The notes under the pieces were generated by a model, which was given only the letters and a program-made list of their open reading frames with translations, was not told where the DNA came from and did no database searches. From JBFJVZ01 sp041623895 (GTDB lineage: Bacteria > Planctomycetota > Planctomycetia > Pirellulales > Pirellulaceae): 12,140 nucleotides of DNA. Position numbers and translations under genes: made by a program. Positions 1-7,666 of the stretch are shown here, piece after piece. Location of the stretch: contig JBFJVZ010000231.1 in assembly GCA_041623895.1 (NCBI GenBank), positions 1-12,140 of the forward strand. Reading direction: 5' to 3'. Within the stretch, counting starts at the first letter, position 1, and every line of letters starts with the position of its first letter.

Positions 1-145
1 GCGGCGACGCCGCCGACTGATCGGCTGGCGGCAGACAAATTCTCGATGGGCTCCAACCCCAGGCCTGCTTTCGCTCGCGGAGCTCGCTCTGCTTAGCCTG
101 GGCTATGTAAATTGTCGCCCACTTCGGGGCTGCTAAGCCGGACGC
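1..145. repeat. Palindrome-rich intergenic element downstream of the dehydrogenase
   Basis: No gene is visible here. The stretch is built of short inverted repeats: GCCGA/TCGGC (12-16 with 21-25, loop CTGA), or alternatively GCCGCC/GGCGGC (9-14 with 27-32); CCCAGGC/GCCTGGG (58-64 with 96-102); and GCCC/GGGC (117-120 with 127-130). The 'cccaggct ... agcctggg' theme recurs at 7292-7322. From general familiarity with planctomycete genomes I think this is a member of a dispersed intergenic repeat family, but only the hairpins themselves are visible here. It could also act as a transcription end for the minus-strand gene that stops at 247, although no T-run follows the stems. Confidence 0.5.
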
Positions 146-246
146 TCTCCTTCTTGTCCTGGCCTACCGATGATCCCACATCAATGATGAAAATGGCTTC
201 GCAAAATGCCCGCAAGCCTGCACGACTTTCTCGCCGTTTGCCGCGC

Positions 247-1524
247 TCACCAGATCTTCATCGATTGCTCAAACAAGCTCGTCAGCACCTCCTGATCCGC
301 AGGCCGTGGGGACAGTTTCGTCAATCTTTGTTGCGGCAGCGTGCCGCGAACAAGTGCCGGAATGTCATCTTCGCTGTACCCCAATTCGCTCAAACCAGCC
401 GGCATCTTCATTAGCTTCATGAAGTGAATCACCCGGTCGGCGAGAATCGCTCCTGCATCCGATGCTGGTGCCCCGCTGACGTCGGCTCGTAGCGCCGCGG
501 CCGCGCGCAAATGCCGATCCGGACAAGCCGAAGCAGTGAACCTAACCACCGCCGGTGTGTTCAGAATGACGGACATGCCGTGCGGTACTAGCGGATGATC
601 CGTCTGGTAGCCGGACGGCTGGAAATCTTTGACCATGCCGGCGACGGGATAAGACATGGCGTGCGGTAGATGAACGCCCGCGTTCCCAAATCCAATGCCG
701 GCCATCGCCGCAGCCAGCAGCATCTTGCCGCGAGCCTCATCGTCCGTCGCATCCGCATAGGCCCGCGGTAAAAACTCGGCCATCAATTCCAACGCATGAA
801 TGGACCACAAGTCGCTGATCGGGTTGGAACCCTGGTAGGCCGGACGCTGCAATGGTCCGGATGGCCGGGGTCGCTGGTCAAAGGGCAGCGCCGTGAATGA
901 TTCCAACGCGTGACTGAGCACATCCAGACCGCTGGCGGCCGCTACTTCTGCGGGCAACGTTCTCGTGTTTTCAGGATCGATGATCCCCAATGTTGGCTTC
1001 AGATGACGGTCCGCGATTCCCGTTTTTGCTTTTTCTGCGACATAATCAAAGACGGCCACACCGGTCGTTTCACTGCCGGTGCCCGCGGTCGTGGGGACGG
1101 CGATCAGCGGCTTCAGTGCGCCCGGCACAGGCTGTCCATCACCGATCGGTGCGTTGACGTAATGAAAGAAATCGGCCGGCCAAGTGGCATAAAGATTTGC
1201 CGCCTTCGCCGTATCGATGGTGCTGCCGCCGCCGACGGCGACGAATGAATCGAAGTTGCCATCGCACGCCACCGCGGCAGCATGCGCAAAACTGGCGTCG
1301 CTGGGCTCAATCGAAATCTCATCAAAAAGCACGAAGTCCAGGTGCTGTGCTTTCAGTGAATCGACCACGGTTTGCGCAACGGGTTGTGACCGCAGATTGG
1401 GGTCCAGCAACACCAGCGTCCGTTTAGCGGACAGGCTGCAAAGATCCAATCCGATCTCGGCAGTACATCCAGCGCCAAAGCGAATGTTCGAGGCCGCCAT
1501 CTGAAAGACGTTGTCATGCTGCAT
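247..1524 (-). CDS. Iron-containing alcohol dehydrogenase, hydroxyacid-oxoacid transhydrogenase (ADHFE1) type
   Basis: Probably a cytosolic enzyme of the ADHFE1 branch of the iron-dependent alcohol dehydrogenases. That branch transfers hydride from 4-hydroxybutyrate (or similar hydroxyacids) to 2-oxoglutarate, giving succinic semialdehyde and D-2-hydroxyglutarate. The 425-residue product has the nucleotide-binding glycine motif GGGSTIDTAKA (residues 98-108). The expected metal ligands are D201 and H205 (GLDVLSHALESF), H288 (VHLPHAMSYP) and H315 (HPLVPHGMS). The C-terminal segments HPLVPHG, IPALVRGTLPQ and EQSMKIW closely resemble what I recall of animal ADHFE1, which is why I prefer this branch to fermentative alcohol dehydrogenases. 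The ATG at 1524 is chosen because GGGAGA lies 7 to 12 bases upstream; an in-frame TTG at 1560 would add 12 residues with no good ribosome site. It is transcribed alone. The family call is strong; the exact substrate is inferred. Confidence 0.88.
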   Translation of the reverse strand: MQHDNVFQMAASNIRFGAGCTAEIGLDLCSLSAKRTLVLLDPNLRSQPVAQTVVDSLKAQHLDFVLFDEISIEPSDASFAHAAAVACDGNFDSFVAVGGGSTIDTAKAANLYATWPADFFHYVNAPIGDGQPVPGALKPLIAVPTTAGTGSETTGVAVFDYVAEKAKTGIADRHLKPTLGIIDPENTRTLPAEVAAASGLDVLSHALESFTALPFDQRPRPSGPLQRPAYQGSNPISDLWSIHALELMAEFLPRAYADATDDEARGKMLLAAAMAGIGFGNAGVHLPHAMSYPVAGMVKDFQPSGYQTDHPLVPHGMSVILNTPAVVRFTASACPDRHLRAAAALRADVSGAPASDAGAILADRVIHFMKLMKMPAGLSELGYSEDDIPALVRGTLPQQRLTKLSPRPADQEVLTSLFEQSMKIW

Positions 1525-1846
1525 CGTCCGTCTCCCTTTACGACTTGTTGATTGATTCAAAAGCCGCCAAATATGGGTGCTGATGGTAAACCGAAGTTTT
1601 AGCGAGGGACCTCATTCATCCCCCGCTGACGCGCCGGGTTACTAATCAACAAGCCGCAAAGCATTCCGGCGAAACAATCTTCAAGCTTGCCGGCCAACGT
1701 TTATCGCTCTGTGGCTATGCAATACAGTTTTGACGCCACTTCGGTAAGGAGCCCATAAACTTTCTCCTGATGTAAGATTCGCGAAGGGGAATCGTCTGCG
1801 GACAACCGGGTGAACGGACGCAGCATCGTGCCTCCCGACACTTTAC
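1525..1846. other. Intergenic region between ankyrin gene end and dehydrogenase start
   Basis: This holds the leader of the minus-strand dehydrogenase and the end region of the ankyrin operon. Its ribosome site (GGGAGA on the minus strand) is at 1531-1536. A perfect 10-bp inverted repeat, CTTGTTGATT at 1544-1553 with AATCAACAAG at 1644-1653, lies upstream of the gene with 90 bases between the arms. A block at 1620-1643 ('ccccgctgacgcgccgggtt') looks like a common planctomycete intergenic repeat, but this is from memory. I see no strong terminator after the ankyrin stop and no convincing promoter. Confidence 0.45.
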
Positions 1847-3286
1847 CTAAGGGTCCACCCCGGCAGCTTTCATTACCCGTTGCACCGCTTTGATTGTCTC
1901 CGCTGAGGGTCGGAAGTTGCCGGGACGATGACCCTGGGCGATCAGCAGCGGCGTCCAGCCTCGCTTGTTCTGTTGATTCCAGATATTGATGTCGGCGCCG
2001 TTGTCGGCAAGAAACTGAACCATGTTCGTCCAACTCTTAAAAGCGGCGCCGTGCATGGCGGTCTTTCCTTGATCGTCAACCGCATTGATGTCGGCGCCCA
2101 ATTCCAGCAAAAACTTTACCGCCTCAATCGCTTCTTCCTCCGTTCCAGCCGATTCGTCTCCGTTGCTCAACACACCGACGCCGGCCGCTGCCAACAACGG
2201 TGTGCAATGATCCACATTTGGCAGCCCTGGATCAGCGCCCAATTCCACCAACAATCGCATCAGCGGAACATCGCCCGTCTCGGCCGCAAGTAGAAACGGC
2301 GTTGCACCGGTCTTGTTCAGACGTCCGTTTCCCGCCTTGTGCTTGCCGTGTTGGGCGTTGACGTCCGCACCGTGCGCCACAAGCTGGCGGACAAACTCAA
2401 GACTATTTAATTTTCCTGATCCTATCGGCGGTGGGTCGCCGTCGCCGCGGATCGGTTTTCGGACCCAAGTGATCGCATGCAGTGCCGTGAAACCACATCG
2501 GTCGGCGTTGGCATCAGCACCCGCTTTTAGCAACTCAGCCGCGAGTTCCAGGTGTCCGTTTTCGACCGCAAGAATCAGTGGACTGGTACCTGCCCGCGGG
2601 CCACTGCCGGATGTTCTCTCCGGCTTCATCACGTCATTGACATCGATACCGGCCTTCAGCAGTGCGAACACAACATCGCTGCGACCTTCGCGCACCGCAA
2701 AGAACAAGGGAGTGAAACCCGACTTCAGCGGTGTGCGGAAATCCGCCCCGGCCTTGATCAATGCATCGACGACGGCGGCGTGACCATCGGCGGCCGCCCA
2801 CATCAACGCTGTTTGTCCCTTTCGTTCCCGAGCGTTCAGATCGGCGCCGCCTGCGATCAAGGCATGGACCGCAGCGACTTTGCCCGTGCGGGCGGCAGTC
2901 ATCAGCGCCGTTTCGCCGCCGCGTAATGTCGTGTTGGGGTCGGCGCCCGCTTCCAGCAACAATTCAACGATCGCCGCATTCCCGTTCTGACAGGCAAGCG
3001 ACAGTGGTCTCACACCATAGCGATTCTCGGCCACGACATTGGCGGCCGCGGCGATCAGCAGTTTCGTGGTTTCTAAATCATCGTGATAGACAGCCCAATG
3101 CAATGCCGTCATGCCGTCGACTTGAGCAGCGTTGACATCGAAGCGTTGCTGAATCAGGGTGCGAGCAGTTGCTCGATCCTTTTGTTCGATGACATCCGCC
3201 AACTGCGAATTCGAGTCAGCCGCAGAACAAACGCAAGCTGCCAGCCAAATTGCCAACAACGACGCGGTCAAACGGCGATACTTCAC
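1847..3286 (-). CDS. Secreted ankyrin-repeat protein
   Basis: This 479-residue protein is exported and then almost entirely ankyrin repeats, so it is probably a binding scaffold in the envelope. The N terminus has K2/R4/R5, a hydrophobic stretch (8-19) and the sequence LAAC (15-18), which fits a lipobox with C18 as the lipidated residue; cleavage around CSAA (20-23) by ordinary signal peptidase is equally possible. About ten ankyrin units follow from ~25 to ~455, with recurring hallmarks such as GxTALHWAV (58-66), LLLEAGADPN (109-118), GQTALMWAAADGH (157-169) and LLELGADINA (393-402). Longer insertions at ~220-232, 275-292 and 370-388 interrupt the regular 33-residue spacing. The start is GTG with AGGAGA 9 to 14 bases upstream. 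It is the last gene of the operon with the DUF1592 and DUF1552 genes; the partner is unknown. Confidence 0.9.
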   Translation of the reverse strand: MKYRRLTASLLAIWLAACVCSAADSNSQLADVIEQKDRATARTLIQQRFDVNAAQVDGMTALHWAVYHDDLETTKLLIAAAANVVAENRYGVRPLSLACQNGNAAIVELLLEAGADPNTTLRGGETALMTAARTGKVAAVHALIAGGADLNARERKGQTALMWAAADGHAAVVDALIKAGADFRTPLKSGFTPLFFAVREGRSDVVFALLKAGIDVNDVMKPERTSGSGPRAGTSPLILAVENGHLELAAELLKAGADANADRCGFTALHAITWVRKPIRGDGDPPPIGSGKLNSLEFVRQLVAHGADVNAQHGKHKAGNGRLNKTGATPFLLAAETGDVPLMRLLVELGADPGLPNVDHCTPLLAAAGVGVLSNGDESAGTEEEAIEAVKFLLELGADINAVDDQGKTAMHGAAFKSWTNMVQFLADNGADINIWNQQNKRGWTPLLIAQGHRPGNFRPSAETIKAVQRVMKAAGVDP

Positions 3287-3335
3287 GCTTGTCTTCTCCT
3301 TATCTTCGCAACGATCTCAATGAATGGGAGATTTC

Positions 3336-3383
3336 GTAGGCAGGACCTGTCCTGGCAGCAAGATTGCCAAGGTCCGGGCCTAC
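3336..3383. repeat. Bulged palindromic element between DUF1552 and ankyrin genes
   Basis: The outer arms are GTAGGC (3336-3341) and GCCTAC (3378-3383). The inner arms are TGGCA (3353-3357) and TGCCA (3365-3369), extended by CC/GG across a one-base bulge, with the 7-base loop GCAAGAT. Between these, AGGACC (3342-3347) can also pair with GGTCC (3371-3375), so alternative folds are possible. The element fills about half of the 120-base gap inside the operon. Its form suggests a dispersed planctomycete palindromic repeat that may act on the transcript, for example as a processing, stability or attenuation hairpin. No T-run follows, so it is not a standard terminator. Confidence 0.6.
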
Positions 3384-3406
3384 ATTCGTTTCAGCAAACA
3401 TTGTCC

Positions 3407-4756
3407 TTAAACATCCAGCGGCTCGAACAACTCTTCCATTTGTCCCCGACTGTCGGCGAACGACTCCCGCTGAACACCGACTTTGTTCAACAACGTCAGG
3501 TGCAAGTTGGCCAGCGGAGTTGGCTTGTCGAACTTGATGTGACGTCCGCCGCGCATGTTGCCGGCGGCGCCACCGGCCACCAGGATCGGCAAATTGGTGT
3601 GGTCGTGAACGTTGGGATTCCCCATCCCACTGCCGTACAAGTACAGCGAATGTTCCAGCAGCGACCCGTTGCCTTCCGGTGTATTCGCCAGTTTTTGTAG
3701 AAACTCTGCAAACAAGGAAACATGGAACTGATTGATCTTGGCAACCTTAGCGATTTTTTCCGGATCGTTGCCGTGATGCGTCAGCGGGTGATGCGGATCG
3801 GGAACGCCGATTTCAGGATACGAGCGGTTACTCGTTTCACGGGCCAGCTGAAACGTGATCACTCGCGTGATATCGCCCTGCAACGCCAACACTTGCAGAT
3901 CAAACATCAACCTGGCGTGGTCGGCATAATCGGCGGGGACTCCGACCGGGCGATCCAAATCCGGCAGCGGGTTTTCTTTGGTGTTCGATTCGGCCTTGGC
4001 GATGCGACGTTCGACTTCGCGGATCGAACTCAGATACTGATCGACGGTGCGGCGATCGGCGGGACCGAGGGTCTTTTGCAGTCGTGTGATTTCGTCCGAC
4101 AAAGAGTCCAACAGACTCGCCCGTCTTTGCAGGGCAGCGCTGCGCTCGTCCGCGCTGCCGCCTTCACCAAACAGGGTTTCAAACACAATCCGCGGATGGG
4201 CCTCGGCCGGAAGCGGCGTGGTGGGCGATGACCAGGAGAGATTGTTTTGATACACGCAGGCGTATCCGTTGTCGCACTGGCCGACAACCGACAACAAATC
4301 CATCGACATTTCCAGCGATGGCAACTGTGTTTGCCGACCGATGTGCCGGGCGGCGATCTGGTCGACCGTTGTCCCCAGGTAGTAATCAGTGCTCTCGGTA
4401 CGTTTGGCCTTGGCGGCACTCAGGAAAGCGGCGTTGGATGTTGCGTGTGTGCCGGGATACGCGTTTTGCAACTCCGTGTTGGTAATCGCGGTGACATGCT
4501 GTTTGACAGGAGCCAGCGAATTGAGCGTCGGCGACAACTGGTCGAGTGACTTTTCGTGCGGCGGTGTCCAACTGGAAATGTCGCATCCCATCGGCATGTA
4601 CACGAATCCGAGACGACGGAGCTGCACCGGGCTGGCCGCCGTATCAGCCAAGGCGGTCATCGAGGGAATCATCGCGTCCAGCAACGGCAGCGCCAGTGCG
4701 GTTCCGGCCCCGCGCAAGAAGGTTCGCCGCGGCAAAGCTTTCTTCATCACGATCAT
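3407..4756 (-). CDS. DUF1552 family protein with Tat signal
   Basis: This 449-residue protein belongs to DUF1552, a family abundant in planctomycetes and nearly always encoded beside DUF1592-type cytochromes; its biochemical role is not established. The N terminus carries a twin-arginine signal, PRRTFLRGAG (9-18), then a hydrophobic stretch (19-30) and a likely cleavage site near MTALADT (33-39). Export through Tat implies folding in the cytoplasm, perhaps with a cofactor. Family-like features include GFVYMPMGCD (50-59), the histidine-rich HHPLTHHGND (322-331) and YGSGMGNPNVHDHTNLP (374-390), which is rich in possible metal ligands. The start ATG lies inside the end of the upstream gene (ATGA, 4-base overlap), so translation is probably coupled. 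A second in-frame ATG at residue 4 is an alternative start. The family call is firm; the function is unknown. Confidence 0.92.
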   Translation of the reverse strand: MIVMKKALPRRTFLRGAGTALALPLLDAMIPSMTALADTAASPVQLRRLGFVYMPMGCDISSWTPPHEKSLDQLSPTLNSLAPVKQHVTAITNTELQNAYPGTHATSNAAFLSAAKAKRTESTDYYLGTTVDQIAARHIGRQTQLPSLEMSMDLLSVVGQCDNGYACVYQNNLSWSSPTTPLPAEAHPRIVFETLFGEGGSADERSAALQRRASLLDSLSDEITRLQKTLGPADRRTVDQYLSSIREVERRIAKAESNTKENPLPDLDRPVGVPADYADHARLMFDLQVLALQGDITRVITFQLARETSNRSYPEIGVPDPHHPLTHHGNDPEKIAKVAKINQFHVSLFAEFLQKLANTPEGNGSLLEHSLYLYGSGMGNPNVHDHTNLPILVAGGAAGNMRGGRHIKFDKPTPLANLHLTLLNKVGVQRESFADSRGQMEELFEPLDV

Positions 4757-7140
4757 TTGGATGTTCTCATCTGAAAAGGAACGCTGTCGACAATTCCCAA
4801 AACGAGCGTTGAAAAACGAAAATCATTAGGCTTGGCGTCCCGAACAATCTTGCGAATCGCTGGCCCATCAAAAAATTCATGCCCGCGACCAATTGCGTAA
4901 GTCAGCATTTTCTCGGTCATTGTACCCACAAACAGCTCCGGGCGATCCAGCAATCCTTGCTCCAGTCCCGCCAGACCATCGAATCGACTTCCATCGGGAA
5001 GTCCACCTGCCGCATCCACGGGCTGGCCCGCCACGAGGTCTCGCCAACGCCCGACCGCATCAAAGTTTTCCAGCGAAAAACCGACGGGATCGATCAAGTT
5101 GTGGCAACTGGCACAAGCTGGATCCGCGCGATGCTGTGCCAGCCGTTGGCGAATCGGCAGCGCGGCCGACACCGTGTTGTCTTTCAATACTGGCACGTTG
5201 GGTGGAGGCGGCGGTGGCGGTGTGCCCAGAATGTTTTCCAAGATCCACTTGCCGCGAATGACCGGCGATGTTCGTGTGGCGTACGAAGTCACGGTCAGAA
5301 TGCTGCCGTGGCGCAGCAAGCCGCCACGCTCGCTGTCGTCATCCAGCGACACCCGTCGAAACCGGCTGCCGTACACATGCGGGATGCCGTAATGCCTGGC
5401 CAACCGCTCATTCAGGTACGTGTAGTCTGATTTCAACAGATCCATCACACTGCGATCTTCGCGGATAATACTTTCAAACAACAACTCGGTTTCTCGGCGG
5501 AACGCTTGCCGCAAGTTATCGTCAAAATCAGGATAAAGACGCCCGTCCGGAGTCACCGAATCCAAATTGCGAAGATACAACCACTGTCCGGCAAAGTTAC
5601 TGACCAGTGACCGGGAACGTGCATCGGCCAACATGCGTCTGGTCTGCTGCTGCAACACCTCGGGGTCAGAAAGCTTGCCTTGTTCGGCAAGATCAAGCAA
5701 TTCATCATCCGGAATGCTACTCCAAAGGAAAAACGAAAGCCGAGACGCAAGCTCGACGTCGCTGATTCGATACACCGTTCCAGGCGCGACGCCGGGCGGA
5801 TCACGTTCGACTCGAAACAGAAACTTTGGATTGATCAGGACGCAGCTGAGCGCCGCTTCGATGCCGTCTTCAAAGTCACCTTGCTCGCGGGCGTCGTTGT
5901 AAAAGGCCATCGGCTGGACCAGGTCTGCCTCGAGGATCGGTTGCCGATAGGCGCGGCGGGCAAGCGTTCCAATGATTCGCTCCGCACAATCCTGTTCCTC
6001 TGCTGGTCCGGCTGGCTGACAAACGAAGACGCGCCGCCGGCTGGGAGTGTCGCCGGCGCCACTACCATCGAATGGACCGGCGATGGAAACCTGGTACACC
6101 GCCGGACCAATCCTGGGATGGCGGTACATGTTGAAATGGACGTTCAGCGGTTGCCGTTTGGTCTCCAACAAAGACGAGGGATTCTTTAAAAACGTGACGC
6201 CGATCTTGTGCGGCCCTGCCGACGCCGAGACTTTGGCATGCAAGTGTCGATCCACGTTCTCGTGACTCGGCTTGCCATATTCACCGGCTGGTTTCGCTTT
6301 GCCGCGCGGTGGATTGACTTGGAACAGCTTCACACGCTGGCGGTCCAGCAGCAATTCCAACTCGTGCGGTTCGGACAGACCCTCGACATGTTCGTTGCGA
6401 TCTCGCGCTAGTCGTACACGGATCTCATACTCGCCATCCTCGGGGAAGGTATGTTCGATAAGTGCACCTCCGCGTGTTCCCAGCGGCAGACCTTCGACGT
6501 GTTCTTCCTGGGTGACATCGGGAGGAATGCGAATGGTTTTGCCGCCGGGCGATTTTGTCGACCGGCCAATCGCCAAGCGGCTGATTTTTTGCGCCGCCGA
6601 GACATAGCGGCTGATCAGCGTGGGCGAAAGTTCTCCGACGGTGATGTTGTCAAAGCCATGACTCGCCTCATCGGCCGGTAGCAGTTCGCTGACGTCCACA
6701 TCCAGTGCTAACAAATCTGCAATCGCATTTCGGTACTCGGTGCGTGTCAGTCGTCGCAGCGTCTCGGTCCGCCCCGGTTTGGGGTGATCGGCGGCGAACT
6801 GGTCCAGCGTCTGTTCCAAAGAATGGAGTGCTCGGACAAGCGTTTCCTCGTCGGGCCGTTCCGCTTCGCTGGGCGGCATTTGGCGCGCCCTCAATTTCTT
6901 GACGACCTTTTCCCAAACTTCCAGATGCTTGGCAGCGGACAACGCATCGATTGCTTCCAAGTCGATTCCGGCGGTTACATCATTACTGTTATGGCAATCC
7001 AAACAAAAAGTGCCAACGAAAGTCTCGACATCAGCAGCAATTCGACTCGCCGCGGGGGGCGACTGCGCAGCAGCGATGCCGGGCAACATGCTTGCGGCAA
7101 GCAGCAAGAGAGTCCGGAAAGAAGCAAGACGTCGATTCAC
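4753..7140 (-). CDS. Planctomycete cytochrome, DUF1587/1595/1592/1588/1585 multidomain protein
   Basis: This secreted 795-residue protein probably binds two c-type haems. After a signal peptide (1 to ~25, ending GIAAA) comes a planctomycete cytochrome domain with CLDCH (46-50), then DUF1587 (~126-190, RRLTRTEYRNAIADLL). A beta-rich, carbohydrate-binding-like stretch (~216-353) follows, then DUF1595 (~391-444), DUF1592 (~456-583), DUF1588 (~601-700) with a proline run (641-647) and a second haem site CASCH (676-680), and finally DUF1585 (~714-790). The order and length are typical of the family. Family function is unproven; oxidative breakdown of complex polysaccharides and envelope electron transfer have been considered. 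The start is taken as GTG at 7140, which gives a clean signal peptide (MNRRLASF...) with AGAGGA just upstream; a TTG at 7176 would add 12 residues and would coincide with the likely transcription start. It is first in the operon. Confidence 0.9.
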   Translation of the reverse strand: MNRRLASFRTLLLLAASMLPGIAAAQSPPAASRIAADVETFVGTFCLDCHNSNDVTAGIDLEAIDALSAAKHLEVWEKVVKKLRARQMPPSEAERPDEETLVRALHSLEQTLDQFAADHPKPGRTETLRRLTRTEYRNAIADLLALDVDVSELLPADEASHGFDNITVGELSPTLISRYVSAAQKISRLAIGRSTKSPGGKTIRIPPDVTQEEHVEGLPLGTRGGALIEHTFPEDGEYEIRVRLARDRNEHVEGLSEPHELELLLDRQRVKLFQVNPPRGKAKPAGEYGKPSHENVDRHLHAKVSASAGPHKIGVTFLKNPSSLLETKRQPLNVHFNMYRHPRIGPAVYQVSIAGPFDGSGAGDTPSRRRVFVCQPAGPAEEQDCAERIIGTLARRAYRQPILEADLVQPMAFYNDAREQGDFEDGIEAALSCVLINPKFLFRVERDPPGVAPGTVYRISDVELASRLSFFLWSSIPDDELLDLAEQGKLSDPEVLQQQTRRMLADARSRSLVSNFAGQWLYLRNLDSVTPDGRLYPDFDDNLRQAFRRETELLFESIIREDRSVMDLLKSDYTYLNERLARHYGIPHVYGSRFRRVSLDDDSERGGLLRHGSILTVTSYATRTSPVIRGKWILENILGTPPPPPPPNVPVLKDNTVSAALPIRQRLAQHRADPACASCHNLIDPVGFSLENFDAVGRWRDLVAGQPVDAAGGLPDGSRFDGLAGLEQGLLDRPELFVGTMTEKMLTYAIGRGHEFFDGPAIRKIVRDAKPNDFRFSTLVLGIVDSVPFQMRTSK

Positions 7141-7183
7141 AGATCCTCTGCCAAAGAAAATCGAGCACGCGTTCAATCACATC

Positions 7184-7189
7184 ATCATA
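7184..7189 (-). promoter_or_regulatory. Candidate -10 box for the cytochrome operon
   Basis: On the minus strand this reads TATGAT, five of six matches to the sigma-70 -10 consensus. Transcription would start near 7177, giving a ~37-base leader before the GTG at 7140; this supports the shorter start of the cytochrome gene. No clear -35 box lies at the standard distance, so the call is tentative. Confidence 0.3.
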
Positions 7190-7260
7190 ACCTGCCCAGT
7201 GCAAGATAATTAAGGGTTCCCGACAAACTCCGCGCAGAGAACCAAACTTTGCCGGACACA

Positions 7261-7330
7261 GGTTTTAAACCGCGAAGCGGTTCCACAACAAAGCCTGGGG
7301 GTCGCGCAGCTTACCCCAGGTTAGCGATCC
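7261..7330. repeat. Two-hairpin intergenic element
   Basis: Two adjacent stems are visible: AACCGC-gaa-GCGGTT at 7268-7282 and AGCCTGGGG/CCCCAGGTT at 7292-7322 with a 13-base loop. The CCTGGG/CCCAGG core also forms the main stem of the element at 58-102, suggesting that both belong to a related family of dispersed palindromes. That family assignment is inference. Confidence 0.5.
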
Positions 7331-7480
7331 CGCATTTCCCAGGCACCCCAAAGGTGGTGCAACAGCGTCCGCTCCGTTCCCAAACATACCGCTGGCCCAA
7401 CTCGAAAGCCCGTATTCTTGATGAGCGTGCCAGTGAGCTTGATGAATCTTTCGCATAGCGCGTCCTAACACGTAGCCGGA

Positions 7481-7615
7481 CTATTCACTCCCATGCTCTC
7501 TGCGGTTCAGGATCGCAATGACTTCGGGGTCGTCCTTCCAGCCGCGGGCAAGTTCCTGCACCGCGGTTTGCCGCACGGCCCCATGGTCATCGGACTGCGC
7601 GCGGTACAGAAACGA
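7481..7615 (-). pseudogene. C-terminal remnant of a HEAT-repeat protein
   Basis: On the minus strand, about 44 codons before a TAG stop encode a HEAT-like unit with the signature VRQTAVQELARGWKDDPE, followed by VIAIL and a short tail RREHGSE. This motif occurs in tandem in bacterial HEAT-repeat proteins and in the C-terminal arrays of some large NTPases. Only the last unit is present. Upstream of about 7615 the frame stays open to 7714 but loses HEAT character and runs into the 5' end of the opposite-strand SH3/NHL gene. The part before it, which would carry the other repeats and any effector or NTPase domain, is missing. I call it a truncated gene remnant rather than a working small gene. 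Confidence 0.6.
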
Positions 7616-7666
7616 CGACCATGATATTCGGTTGGCGGATATCGGTGATGCCCACTGGCAGGGCAA

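Larger units (their letters stand above)
7141..7480. other. Intergenic region with hairpins, upstream of the cytochrome operon
   Basis: I find no gene in this stretch. It holds the operon's leader and candidate promoter near 7184. Further out is an element with two hairpins: AACCGC/GCGGTT (7268-7273 with 7277-7282, loop GAA), and a 9-bp stem with one G-T pair around CCTGGGG/CCCCAGG (7292-7300 with 7314-7322). A weaker GCACC/GGTGC pairing lies just beyond, around 7350-7370. The open frames across this part are short and show no protein signature. Confidence 0.5.

Noticed and set aside
1715..1756. Thirteen-codon frame on the minus strand with a good AGGAG site 7 bases before its ATG
   Set aside because: Too short to distinguish from chance, with no attenuator structure or regulated gene directly behind it.
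2313..2783. Plus-strand open frame of 156 codons opposite the ankyrin gene
   Set aside because: It is antisense to regular ankyrin codons, which explains its length; no domain is visible.
3083..3700. Long plus-strand open frame of 205 codons opposite the ankyrin and DUF1552 genes
   Set aside because: It runs antisense across two well-supported genes and the operon palindrome; GC-rich coding DNA often gives such frames.
7265..7471. Open frame of 68 codons on the minus strand over the two-hairpin element
   Set aside because: Its sequence is largely dictated by the palindromes, with low-complexity composition and no ribosome site.
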